Assembly (NCBI GenBank): GCA_001577635.1
Contig: LSBP01000025.1
Span: 1-55,893 of the forward strand
Reading direction: 5' to 3'
Origin: Halomonadaceae bacterium T82-2
GTDB lineage: Bacteria > Pseudomonadota > Gammaproteobacteria > Pseudomonadales > Halomonadaceae
Length of the DNA stretch: 55,893 bases
The notes beneath the pieces were generated by a model that made no database searches, had not been told where the DNA came from, and saw nothing but the letters and a program-made list of their open reading frames with translations. The position numbers and the translations under genes were made by a program. Each line of letters starts with the position of its first letter. The stretch's first letter is position 1. Below are positions 9,239 to 18,309 of the stretch, piece by piece.

Positions 9239-9985
9239 CACCGGCAAGCAGCCGGCCAGGGTGATGCCGGCCGGCCGCCCGTCGCGCCGGCTCACCCGGC
9301 ACCCGTAGGCCAGCACCTCGACGCCCGCGTCCGCGACGCGCCGCAGCGTCTCGGCATAGCGCGGATCGAGATGCGCGGCCGGGGCGACGTCACGGATGCC
9401 GGTATGGGCGACGCAGAACAGCAGCACCGCGCGGTGCCCGTCGGCAGCCAGCCCGGCGAGGGTCTCGAGATGCCGGGTGGCACGCTCGCTCACCGTGTCG
9501 GGAAAGTAGCCGTGACCGTCGGCCTCCTGCAGGGTGACCTGCTTGACCTCGACGAAGGCGGTGCCGTGGCGCGGGTCATCGAGCCGGAAGTCGAGCCGGG
9601 CGTCGCCACGCCGCGCGTCGCTACGCCGGGCGTCGCCGACCCGGACCTCGCGCCGGAGCGTGGCGTAGCCGGCTAGCGGCTCGATGCGCTCGCCTCGCAG
9701 CGCCTCCTCGACGATGGCATTGGTGCGCCCGGTGTGCACGGAGGCCAGAGCCACGCCGCCTTCCGGCCGGGGCAGTTCGATCAGCTCCCAGGTCCAGGCC
9801 AGCTTGCGTGCCGGATTGGTGCTCGGCGACAGCCACACCCGGCAGCCCGGCACGTTGACCGCCCGCATCGAGCCGGTGTTGGGGCAGTGAGCCACCACCA
9901 CGGTACCGTCGGCCAGTTCGACATCGGCAAGAAAGCGCTTGTAGCGCCGACGCAGAATCCCGGAAACAAGCTCGGGATAGTCCAC
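9197..9985 (-). CDS. sfsA: DNA/RNA nuclease-fold protein SfsA
   Basis: SfsA family (named for sugar-fermentation stimulation in E. coli); members have an OB-like N-terminal domain and a nuclease-like core. Seen here: YPELVSGILRRRYKRFLADV at the N-terminus, HCPNTGSM, SVHTGRTNAIVEEAL and FVEVKQVTL, all family hallmarks. The start is GTG at 9985, which gives the expected N-terminus and places it one base after the aminotransferase stop. Two departures are visible. A short repeat (GDARRSDARRGDAR) sits where relatives have only a few residues before the conserved Asp. The C-terminus runs about 12 residues past the usual LPV(S/T)L ending, into the Rieske gene on the other strand. Confidence 0.93.
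   Translation of the reverse strand: MDYPELVSGILRRRYKRFLADVELADGTVVVAHCPNTGSMRAVNVPGCRVWLSPSTNPARKLAWTWELIELPRPEGGVALASVHTGRTNAIVEEALRGERIEPLAGYATLRREVRVGDARRSDARRGDARLDFRLDDPRHGTAFVEVKQVTLQEADGHGYFPDTVSERATRHLETLAGLAADGHRAVLLFCVAHTGIRDVAPAAHLDPRYAETLRRVADAGVEVLAYGCRVSRRDGRPAGITLAGCLPVSLHRQVHDAGVVD
9600..9644. repeat. 15-bp triplet tandem repeat inside sfsA
   Basis: Three consecutive 15-base units (9600-9614, 9615-9629, 9630-9644), the third diverged, encode the GDARR/SDARR/GDARL stretch of SfsA. The repeat is in frame, so it lengthens the protein without breaking it. Confidence 0.75.
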
Positions 9986-9986
9986 G

Positions 9987-11153
9987 TCAGCCCGCCTCTC
10001 GCGCCAGAAAGCGGCCGAGTCGTTCCACCGCCTCCTCGAGCCGGGCGACATCGTTGGTGAAGGCGATGCGCACATGGTGCTCGCCGCCGCGCACGGCGAA
10101 GTCGACGCCCGGCGTGATGGCGACGTTCTCGGTTTCCAGCAGCCGCTGGCAGAAGGCCTGGCTGTCGCGGGTGTAGCGCGACACGTCGAGCCACAGGTAG
10201 AAGGCCCCCTGGGGCGGCATCGCCGGCGCCAGCCCCAGCCGCTCGAGCCCGGCCAGCAGCGCGTCGCGGCGCCGATGCAGCTCGCGCCGGCGACGTTCGA
10301 GTTCGGTGGCGCACTCGGGGGTGAAGGCCGCCAGCGCGGCGTGCTGCGACAGTGTCGGCGCAGCGAGGAAGACGTTCTGGGCCAGCCGGGTCAGGGGTTC
10401 CACGGCCGCCTCCGGGGCGACCAGCCAACCCAGGCGCCAACCGGTCATGCCGAAGTACTTCGAGAAGCTGTTGACCACGAAGGCCTCGGGGGCCACGGCG
10501 GCGGCGCTCACCGGCGCCACGTCGTAGCTCAGCCCCTGATAGATCTCGTCGACCAGCAGCGCGCCGTCGCGGCGGGCGACCTCGCCGGCCACGGCCCGCA
10601 GCCCGCCGGCATCGAGCATGTGCCCGGTGGGATTGGAGGGCGTGGCCAGCATCGCCAGCCGGGTCGCCGGCTGCCAGTGCCGGGCGACGAGCGCGGCGTC
10701 GAGCTGCCAGCCGCTTTCATCGCCCACCGGCACGCAGTCGATCTCGGCATCGGCCAGCCCCATGAAGTGGCGGTTGCAGGGGTAGGTGGGATCGGCCATC
10801 AGCACCCGATCGCCGCGCCCCACCAAAAGCTGGCTGGCCAGCAGCAGCGCCCCCGAGGCCCCCGGGGTGACCAGAATCCGCGCCGGATCGATGTCGGCAC
10901 CGAAATGCGCCGCATAGTGGCCGGCGATCGCCTCGCGCAGCGCCGGAATGCCGCCGGCCGGCGTGTAGCGGGTCCGCCCCTCGGCCAGCGCCTGCCGCCC
11001 GGCCTCCACCACCGGCTCGGGCGTGGCGAAGTCCGGCTCGCCGATTTCCAGGTGAATCACGTCGTGTCCGGCCGCCTCGCGTGCCTGGGCCTGCTCAAGC
11101 AGTCCCATCACGCGAAACGGCTGCACCCGGTCGATACGGGTGTTCCAGTTCAT
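9987..11153 (-). CDS. PLP-dependent class I/II aminotransferase
   Basis: Fold-type I aminotransferase of the aspartate/alanine aminotransferase-like group; the exact substrate is not determined. The PLP lysine is in NSFSKYFGMTGWRLGW. The PLP phosphate and ring contacts are in PSNPTG and VDEIYQGLSYD, and the carboxylate arginine is probably in HHVRIAF. The start is the ATG at 11153 (MNWNTRIDRVQPF), with GGAGGAGGA upstream; two upstream in-frame ATGs lack this support. It forms a two-gene unit with sfsA with a one-base gap. The pair upstream of dksA also occurs in pseudomonads. Confidence 0.9.
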   Translation of the reverse strand: MNWNTRIDRVQPFRVMGLLEQAQAREAAGHDVIHLEIGEPDFATPEPVVEAGRQALAEGRTRYTPAGGIPALREAIAGHYAAHFGADIDPARILVTPGASGALLLASQLLVGRGDRVLMADPTYPCNRHFMGLADAEIDCVPVGDESGWQLDAALVARHWQPATRLAMLATPSNPTGHMLDAGGLRAVAGEVARRDGALLVDEIYQGLSYDVAPVSAAAVAPEAFVVNSFSKYFGMTGWRLGWLVAPEAAVEPLTRLAQNVFLAAPTLSQHAALAAFTPECATELERRRRELHRRRDALLAGLERLGLAPAMPPQGAFYLWLDVSRYTRDSQAFCQRLLETENVAITPGVDFAVRGGEHHVRIAFTNDVARLEEAVERLGRFLAREAG

Positions 11154-11250
11154 GCCGGCGTCCTCCTCCTGCGCCATCCCCAGATTCGCACGCCACGTTG
11201 CCCGGGCATGCGACACGGGTCAATCTTCTCACGACAAGCCGCTTCAGCGG

Positions 11251-11279
11251 TTGCAAACCCACCGCTTTTTCGCTAAATA
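11251..11279 (+). promoter_or_regulatory. candidate sigma-70 promoter of dksA
   Basis: TTGCAA (11251-11256), 17 bases, TAAATA (11274-11279). This predicts a leader of about 105 nt before dksA. The match to consensus is partial and the call is tentative. Confidence 0.35.
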
Positions 11280-11391
11280 AGCAAGGCTTCGGGTGGGCAT
11301 GCCATCCGTGGAGGCGACGGAGACGGACACCCCGACTCGCCTTCGACCGGCCGGGCATCGGCCCAAGTCACTTGAGTAATGAGGCAGCCCC

Positions 11392-11829
11392 ATGCCAGTA
11401 GCGGAACAGAAAACGGAAGCGCCCAAGAAATTCACCCCGTACGAGCCGGCGCCGGGGGAAGAGTACATGAACGAGAAGCAGCTGGAGCACTTCCGCCAGA
11501 TCCTGCTGGGCTGGAAGCAGGATCTCATGGAAGAGGTGGACCGCACCGTGCGCCATCTGCAGGAAGACGCCAACAACTACGCCGACCCGGCCGACCGGGC
11601 GACCCAGGAAGAAGGCTTCAGCCTGGAGCTGCGCACCCGCGATCGTGAGCGCAAGCTGCTCAAGAAGATCAACGAGACCCTCGAGAAGATCGACGAGGAC
11701 GACTACGGCTTCTGCGAGGCCTGCGGCGTCGAGATCGGCATCCGTCGCCTCGAGGCACGCCCGACCGCCACGCTGTGCGTCGACTGCAAGACGCTGGCGG
11801 AACTCAAGGAAAAGCAGCTGGGCGGCTGA
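11392..11829 (+). CDS. dksA: RNA polymerase-binding transcription factor DksA
   Basis: Binds the RNA polymerase secondary channel and, with ppGpp, reprograms rRNA and amino-acid promoters. The coiled-coil tip carries the two acidic residues in YADPADRAT that contact the active site. The zinc finger is C-x2-C (CEAC) and C-x2-C (CVDC) separated by 17 residues, so this is the full zinc-binding DksA, not a DksA2-type protein. Length 145 is normal. A GAGG ribosome site precedes the ATG. It is followed by a terminator and then gluQ, the standard arrangement. Confidence 0.98.
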   Translation: MPVAEQKTEAPKKFTPYEPAPGEEYMNEKQLEHFRQILLGWKQDLMEEVDRTVRHLQEDANNYADPADRATQEEGFSLELRTRDRERKLLKKINETLEKIDEDDYGFCEACGVEIGIRRLEARPTATLCVDCKTLAELKEKQLGG

Positions 11830-11848
11830 GCCCCCCGGCCGACCGGAC

Positions 11849-11874
11849 ACGGGCGCCGCACGGCGCCCGTTTGC
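11849..11874 (+). terminator. terminator between dksA and gluQ
   Basis: A 9-bp GC stem (11849-11857 with 11862-11870), 4-nt loop, then TTGCGTTT. A terminator at this position is conserved in enterobacteria, where it limits read-through from dksA into gluQ. The T-run here is interrupted, so termination may be partial. Confidence 0.75.
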
Positions 11875-11890
11875 GTTTCAGGAGAGCTCG

Positions 11891-12778
11891 ATGCCCGGCT
11901 ATCGCGGCCGTTTCGCCCCCACCCCCTCCGGTCCGCTGCACTTCGGCTCGCTGGTCGCCGCGCTGGGCAGCTTCCTCGATGCCCGCCACGCCGGCGGCAC
12001 CTGGCTGCTGCGCATCGAGGACGTCGACCCGCCGCGCTGTCCGCCGGGCACCGCCGACACCATCCGCCGCCAGCTCGAGGCCTACGGCCTTCACTGGGAC
12101 GGCGAGATCCGCTATCAGCAAACGCGCGATGCCGCCTACCAGGCGGCGCTGGATCGTCTGGTCACCGCCGGGCTGGCCTACCCCTGCAGCTGCTCGCGCA
12201 AGGAATGGCGCGAGTACCCCATCTACCCCGGCTGGTGCCGCGACGGCATCCGCGCCCCCGGGCGCCCGCTGGCCTGGCGGCTGCGCAGCGATCTCGGGGA
12301 GCGCCCGGTCATCTGGCAGGATCGCCTGTTCGGCGAGCAGTGCTTCGACCCCGCCGAGCTGGGTGACGTGGTGCTCAAGCGCAAGGAGGGTCTCTGGGCC
12401 TACCAGCTGGCGGTGGTGGTGGATGACGCCGACCAGGGCATCACCGATGTGGTGCGCGGCGTCGACCTGCTCGACAACACGCCCTGGCAATGGCAGCTGC
12501 AGGCTGCGCTGGGCGCCCCGCATCCACGCTATCTGCACCTGCCGCTGGTGGTGGCCGAGAACGGCCAGAAGCTCTCCAAGCAGAACCTCGCCCCGGCGCT
12601 GCCCGAGGACGACACCAGCGTGCGCCACTGGCTGCACGACGCCCTGGGGCTGCTGGCCCAGGCGCCGCCGGCGGCGCTGCGCACGGCCCCCGTGGCGGAA
12701 CAGCTCGCCCACGCCGTTCGCCACTGGGATCCGAGCCGCCTCGATGCCCACGCGCACCTACCCGCCCCGCACACCTGA
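11891..12778 (+). CDS. gluQ: glutamyl-Q tRNA(Asp) synthetase
   Basis: A truncated GluRS paralogue that attaches glutamate to queuosine-34 of tRNA-Asp. The class I signature appears as HFGS (GPLHFGSLVAALGSF) and the KMSKS counterpart as KLSKQ. Zinc-site residues are CSCS and YPGWC. It lacks the anticodon-binding domain, as expected at 295 residues. The start at 11891 has GGAG 8 nt upstream and gives the family N-terminus PGYRGRFAPTPSG. It lies directly after dksA and depends on read-through or an internal promoter. Confidence 0.95.
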   Translation: MPGYRGRFAPTPSGPLHFGSLVAALGSFLDARHAGGTWLLRIEDVDPPRCPPGTADTIRRQLEAYGLHWDGEIRYQQTRDAAYQAALDRLVTAGLAYPCSCSRKEWREYPIYPGWCRDGIRAPGRPLAWRLRSDLGERPVIWQDRLFGEQCFDPAELGDVVLKRKEGLWAYQLAVVVDDADQGITDVVRGVDLLDNTPWQWQLQAALGAPHPRYLHLPLVVAENGQKLSKQNLAPALPEDDTSVRHWLHDALGLLAQAPPAALRTAPVAEQLAHAVRHWDPSRLDAHAHLPAPHT

Positions 12779-12808
12779 ATGCCCGGCGCGGATGCGACTC
12801 ACGTCGGG

Positions 12809-12838
12809 TTGAGCCGCCGCCCTCGCCTTCCCTACACT
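12809..12838 (+). promoter_or_regulatory. candidate sigma-70 promoter for cbrX-cbrA-cbrB
   Basis: TTGAGC (12809-12814), 18 bases, TACACT (12833-12838), ending 28 bases before the small ORF that opens the operon. Both boxes match 4 of 6 consensus bases. Confidence 0.4.
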
Positions 12839-12866
12839 CGATGGTTTATCCCGCGCGGGCCTGCGA

Positions 12867-13043
12867 ATGTACGTTTACCGCATCATGCTGTTTCTGGTCT
12901 TCGGCGGCTACCTGCTGTCGCCGGCGCTGATGAGCGGCTGGGCGGTTCCCGGCATGGCCTGGTATCGCCCCTTCCTGATCTGGGGCGGGCTGATCGCCCT
13001 GTCGGTGTGGCTGGAACAGAAAAGGAAGCTCGATGAGCATTAG
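12867..13043 (+). CDS. cbrX: small membrane protein upstream of cbrA, CbrX-like
   Basis: A 58-codon ORF starting MYVYRIMLFLVFGGYLLSPA, with two hydrophobic segments (about residues 6-22 and 36-50) and a basic tail (EQKRKLDEH). Its stop overlaps the cbrA start by 11 bases, so translation of cbrA is coupled to it. Pseudomonas putida has a small ORF, cbrX, in exactly this position, which affects cbrA expression. Homology is inferred from position, size and hydrophobicity rather than a recognised motif. The ribosome site is weak. Confidence 0.7.
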   Translation: MYVYRIMLFLVFGGYLLSPALMSGWAVPGMAWYRPFLIWGGLIALSVWLEQKRKLDEH

Positions 13044-15973
13044 CCTGACGGGGCTGCTGGCGCTGACGGCCGGCTATCTGGGGCTGATGCTGCTGGCCGC
13101 GAGTGCCGTGGAACGGGGCTGGCTGTCGACGCGGATCGTGCATCACCCGCTGGTCTACGGCCTGTCGCTGGGCGTCTACGTCAACGCCTGGGGGCTGTTC
13201 GGCAGCATCGCGCTGGCCGCCGAGATCGGCTACGGCTACCTGGCCTACTTCCTGGGCGTGGCCGGCGCCTTCCTGCTGGCACCGGTGCTGCTGGTGCCGA
13301 TCCTGCGCCTGACCCGCACCTATCAACTGGCCTCGCTGGCCGACCTGTTCGCCTTCCGCTTTCGCAGCCGCTGGGTCGGCACGCTGGTGACCGTGATCAC
13401 CCTGCTGGCGGTGCTGCCGCTGCTGGCCCAGCAGGCCCAGGTGGTGGGCGCCATCGCCTATCGCCTCAGCGGACTCGCCGACCCGGCCTGGCTGGCGCTG
13501 GCCTTCTGTGTGCTGGCGGCGGCGCTGGCCCTGCGCCTCGGCGCGCGCCATGCTCACCTCAACGCCGATCACGACAGCCTGACCGCAGCCGTCGCCACCG
13601 GTTCGCTGCTCAAGCTGGGCGCCATGCTCACCCTGGGTGTCATCGCCCTGTACGGCGTCTTCAGCGGCCCGGCCGACCTTCAGCAATGGCTCGAGGGCCC
13701 CGGACAGCCGCTGCAGGCACTGGCCGCCCGTCTGCCACCCGGCCAGTGGCGTACCCTGCTGCTGCTGTTCTTCGCCGCCGCCTTTCTGGCGCCCCACATG
13801 TTTCACATGGTCTTCGCCCAGGGACCGTCACGCCCGGCGCTGTTGCAGGCCGGCTGGCAACTGCCGCTGCTGCTGTTGCTGATCGCCCTGCCGGCGCCGC
13901 TGATTCTCTGGGCTGCGCAGTCGCTGGGAATCGCCTCGCCGGAAACCGGGCTGGCCTATCTGGCCTTCATGCTCAGCGACTCGCCCGGCGTGATCGCGCT
14001 GGTCCTCATCGCCGGACTCGCCGCCGCCGCCGGTACCCTGGTGGTCACTACCCTGTCCCTGGCCGGCATGGCGCTCAATCATCTGGTGCTGGTGGCCCAC
14101 CCGCCGGCGCGCCAGGACAACCTCTATCGCTGGCTGCTCGGCCTGCGCCGCCTGCTGGTCATCGCCGTGATTCTCGGCGGCTGGGTATTCTACCGGCTGG
14201 TGGGCGTGCATCACGACCCCACCACGCTGGGGCTGGTGGCCTTCATCGGCATCGCCCAGTGTCTGCCCGGCATGCTGGCGGTACTCTACTGGCCGGGTGC
14301 CAACCGCAAGGGCATGGTCAGCGGGCTGCTGGTCGGCAGCCTGTTGTGGCTGGGCGGGCTTTGGCTGCCGCTGGTCGTCGACCTTCCGCCGCTGGTGCTC
14401 ATCCCGCCGGGGCTCGAGCTGCTCGAGAACGAGCCGGCCTGGTACGCCGTCACCCTGATCTCGCTGGCCGCCAACGCCCTGACCTTCATCGGGGTCTCGC
14501 TGATGACGCGCACCTCCGACGGGGAACGCGCCGCCGCGGAGGCCTGTTCGATCGACGCCGTCATCCGTCCCAAGCGCCTGCCGCTCAGCGCCCGCACGGC
14601 ACAGGACTTCAAGCGCCACCTGAGCAGCGCCCTGGGGCCCGATGTCGCCGCCCGCGAGGTCGATCACGCCCTGGATGACCTGGGCATGTCGCCGCAGGAA
14701 AGCCGGCCCTACGCCCTGCGGCGGTTGCGGGGGCGGCTGCAGGCCAACCTGTCGGGCCTGATGGGGCCGTCGGTGGCGCGAGACATCGTCGACCGGTTCC
14801 TGCCCTTCCAAACCGGCCCGCAGCCGGCCACCGACGACGTGCATTACGTCGAGAGCCTGCTCGAGGCCTACCGCACACGCCTGACCGGTCTGGCTCGCGA
14901 GCTCGACGGACTGCGCCGCTACCATCGCCGCACCCTGACCCAGCTGCCGATCGGCCTGTGCGCCTTCGGCGACGACGGCGAGCTGCTGATGTGGAACGAC
15001 GCCCTGGCGCGACTGTCCGGCATCGACGGCGCCAGCGTGATCGGTGCCCGCCGCGAGAGCCTGCCGGCGCCCTGGGCGGAATTGCTGGGGCGCACCTTCG
15101 ATCATCACGACCGCTTCCTCTACAAGCAGCCCGTGCCGCTGGCGGCCGGCACCCGCTACCTGACCCTGCACAAGGCCGACCTCGACGTGGCCGACGGCGA
15201 ACGCGGCGGCACCGTGGTGCTGATCGAGGATCACAGCGACATGAAATGGCTCGAGGACGAACTGGTTCATGCCGAACGCCTGGCGTCCATCGGGCGTTTG
15301 GCCGCCGGCGTCGCCCACGAGATCGGCAACCCCATCACCGGCATCTCCTCGCTGGTCCAGAACCTGCGCTACGACACCGACGACCCGGTGGTGCTGGAGT
15401 CCGCCGATCAGATCCAGCAGCTCACCGAGCGTGTCTCGCGGATCGTCGGCTCGCTGGTGAGCTTCGCCCATGGCGGCCGGCACGGCGGGCAGGCCGTCGG
15501 CATGACGTCCTGCGATGTCCGCGAACTGGCCGACGAGGCCCTGCACTTGATACAGCTGGCCCGCTCGGGCGAGGATATCGTCTACCGAAACGACTGCCCC
15601 GCCGGCCTGACGGTGCAGGGAGACACCCAGCGTCTGGTGCAGGTGCTGGTCAATCTGCTCGGCAACGCCCGGGACGCCAGCCCGCCGGGCGCCGCGGTCG
15701 TCGTCGAGGCGGGAGCGCAGGACGGCGGGGTGTGCCTGGCCGTGGTCGACACCGGGTGCGGCATCGATCCCGAGATTCGCGATCACCTGTTCGAACCCTT
15801 CACGACCACCAAGCCTCCGGGGGAAGGCACCGGACTCGGCCTGTCGCTGGTCTACAGCATCATCCGCGACCACGGGGGCCAGGTGCGCATCGAATCGCCC
15901 CTTCCCGACCTCGATCACGGCACCCGCATCGCCCTGTGGCTGCCGGAACCTTCTCAGGATGGCAGAGACCCCG

Positions 15974-15996
<23 letters not shown>
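13033..15996 (+). CDS. cbrA: sensor histidine kinase CbrA with SLC5 transporter domain
   Basis: Inner-membrane sensor of the CbrA-CbrB system, which in pseudomonads balances carbon and nitrogen use and histidine uptake. The N-terminal ~480 residues are a sodium/solute symporter-like domain with about 13 hydrophobic segments. A linker resembling the STAC domain follows, then a PAS-like region ([20 protein letters not shown]). The HisKA H-box ([15 protein letters not shown]) has phospho-acceptor H762. The ATPase domain shows the N-box [11 protein letters not shown]1 DTGCGID and G2 [11 protein letters not shown]. The total of 987 is the usual length. It overlaps cbrX at its start and cbrB at its end. 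The ligand is not visible from sequence. Confidence 0.95.
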
Positions 15997-17368
<1,372 letters not shown>

Positions 17369-17390
17369 CGGCGCCCCTCCCTGGGCATAC

Positions 17391-17436
17391 CCGTTCCCGA
17401 CGCCCCTGGCGAAAGCCGAATGGTCGCCGGGAACGG
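17391..17436 (+). terminator. long stem-loop after cbrB
   Basis: A perfect 9-bp outer stem (17391-17399 with 17428-17436) encloses a smaller GGC-GCC stem, starting 22 bases after the cbrB stop. There is no T-run directly after it. It may terminate cbrB or protect its 3' end. Confidence 0.45.
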
Positions 17437-17530
17437 CTGCGACCCATGTCGCCCAAGACCATGGTCTAACAGGGATTTTTTCGTGAAAAACGACACCTCG
17501 CCTCCGTGCGAGCCGGCGAATCTGCACCAC

Positions 17531-17582
17531 TTGTTACCATCCCACACAGCATTTTCCCCATTACGGGGCGTCAGCGGTAACA
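17531..17582 (+). promoter_or_regulatory. candidate CbrB activator site upstream of the CrcZ-like RNA
   Basis: TTGTTACC at 17531-17538 and GGTAACA at 17576-17582 form a spaced inverted pair, 75-125 bases upstream of the -24 box. That is the normal distance for an enhancer-binding activator. Pseudomonas CbrB sites are recalled as GTTAC/GTAAC-type repeats, but I cannot verify the exact consensus. An AT-rich tract (17624-17650) between the site and the promoter could help looping. The same 17-base left half (17531-17547) recurs upstream of panB. Confidence 0.55.
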
Positions 17583-17656
17583 CCCAGGCCACCCACAACG
17601 AACTCCCGACAGCCATGGATTCTTAATACGCTGTTTTTAAAACAAAAAGCGACACG

Positions 17657-17672
17657 TGGCATGCACGGTGCA
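17657..17672 (+). promoter_or_regulatory. sigma-54 (-24/-12) promoter of the CrcZ-like RNA
   Basis: TGGCATGCACGGTGCA has GG at -24 (17658-17659) and GC at -12 (17670-17671) with exact sigma-54 spacing. It matches the consensus TGGCAC-R-N4-TTGC at all but two positions. Initiation is expected near 17683. It follows cbrB, whose product is a sigma-54 activator. Confidence 0.8.
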
Positions 17673-17682
17673 CTATATCGGG

Positions 17683-18171
17683 CAAGAAGAACAAAACCCG
17701 GATGCCGGCGACGCCAACAACAACAAGAGACGTTCGCGGTAACACACGTTGCAAGAACCCAATAACAAGCCAGGCAACGACATCGATTCCCGAGGGCGAA
17801 CAACAACAAGCACCCAGGCGAGGAATCCACCGGCCACAACAATCACAACAGGGCCGAGACAATCCGGTAATGTATCGGGACGCGGCGCTCCGTGCACAGG
17901 ACGAACAACAACAACGCCTGTCCGAGGAGCACCTCCGGCAACAATAACAAGCCGCCGGAGGGAGGCAGACACCCCTGCCGTCGTGGTTGGATTATTGTTT
18001 TGAATACGAGGCGGTCACCATCAGGAAGACAACCAACAACAACATCCTGCTTGCCTGATAACTCCGAATTGGTGACTGTGGTGCGTATTCAAGGCGATGC
18101 GCCATCACGAAGAAAAATCAACAGCACGGACGCTGTCGGAATGCTTAAGGGGAGGCCACCGGCCTCCCCTT
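17683..18171 (+). ncRNA. crcZ: CrcZ-like small RNA with repeated CA motifs
   Basis: About 490 bases with no supportable protein frame lie between cbrB and pcnB, the exact place of crcZ in Pseudomonas. At least eight A-rich tracts of the AAnAAnAA type occur: near 17684, 17716 (AACAACAACAAG), 17761, 17799, 17838, 17904, 17940 and 18031. Such tracts are the CA motifs bound by Hfq (with Crc) on CrcZ. A sigma-54 promoter precedes it and a strong hairpin terminator ends it. By analogy the RNA sequesters Hfq/Crc when CbrAB is active and relieves catabolite repression. The 5' end is predicted, not measured. The predicted length is somewhat longer than the roughly 370-410 nt of Pseudomonas CrcZ. Confidence 0.8.
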
Positions 18172-18175
18172 TCTC
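18147..18175 (+). terminator. terminator of the CrcZ-like RNA
   Basis: A perfect 11-bp stem (18147-18157 with 18161-18171), ACC loop, ends in CCCCTTTCTC. It separates the RNA from pcnB. Confidence 0.85.
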
Positions 18176-18247
18176 ATGGGCTTTCCTCATGAGCCTTCGA
18201 CACGCCTGTTTCCACCCCGTTTCGGGCCGCGGCGCGACTTCAATGCT

Positions 18248-18275
18248 TTGCAAGGCTCCAGCGCTCCGCTACACT
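18248..18275 (+). promoter_or_regulatory. candidate sigma-70 promoter of pcnB
   Basis: TTGCAA (18248-18253), 16 bases, TACACT (18270-18275). The start would fall near 18282, about 28 bases before the pcnB ATG and just after the crcZ terminator. Confidence 0.5.
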
Positions 18276-18309
18276 GGCTTTTTCGCGAACAGCGAGACAC
18301 TATCGCGGC

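Noticed and set aside
17466-17478. Palindrome AGACCATGGTCT followed by T6 as a terminator
   Set aside because: A 12-base palindrome without a loop forms at most a 4-bp hairpin, and the T-run is 6 bases away.
17702-18003. Short open frames (80-85 codons) rich in Thr, Asn, Gln in the region after cbrB
   Set aside because: They merely translate the CA-repeat tracts of the CrcZ-like RNA and have no ribosome sites or conserved sequence.
17716-18044. Repeated AACAACAAC tracts considered as CRISPR or microsatellite
   Set aside because: Units are short, unevenly spaced and differ in flanks. There are no spacer/repeat units or cas genes. They fit Hfq/Crc CA motifs.
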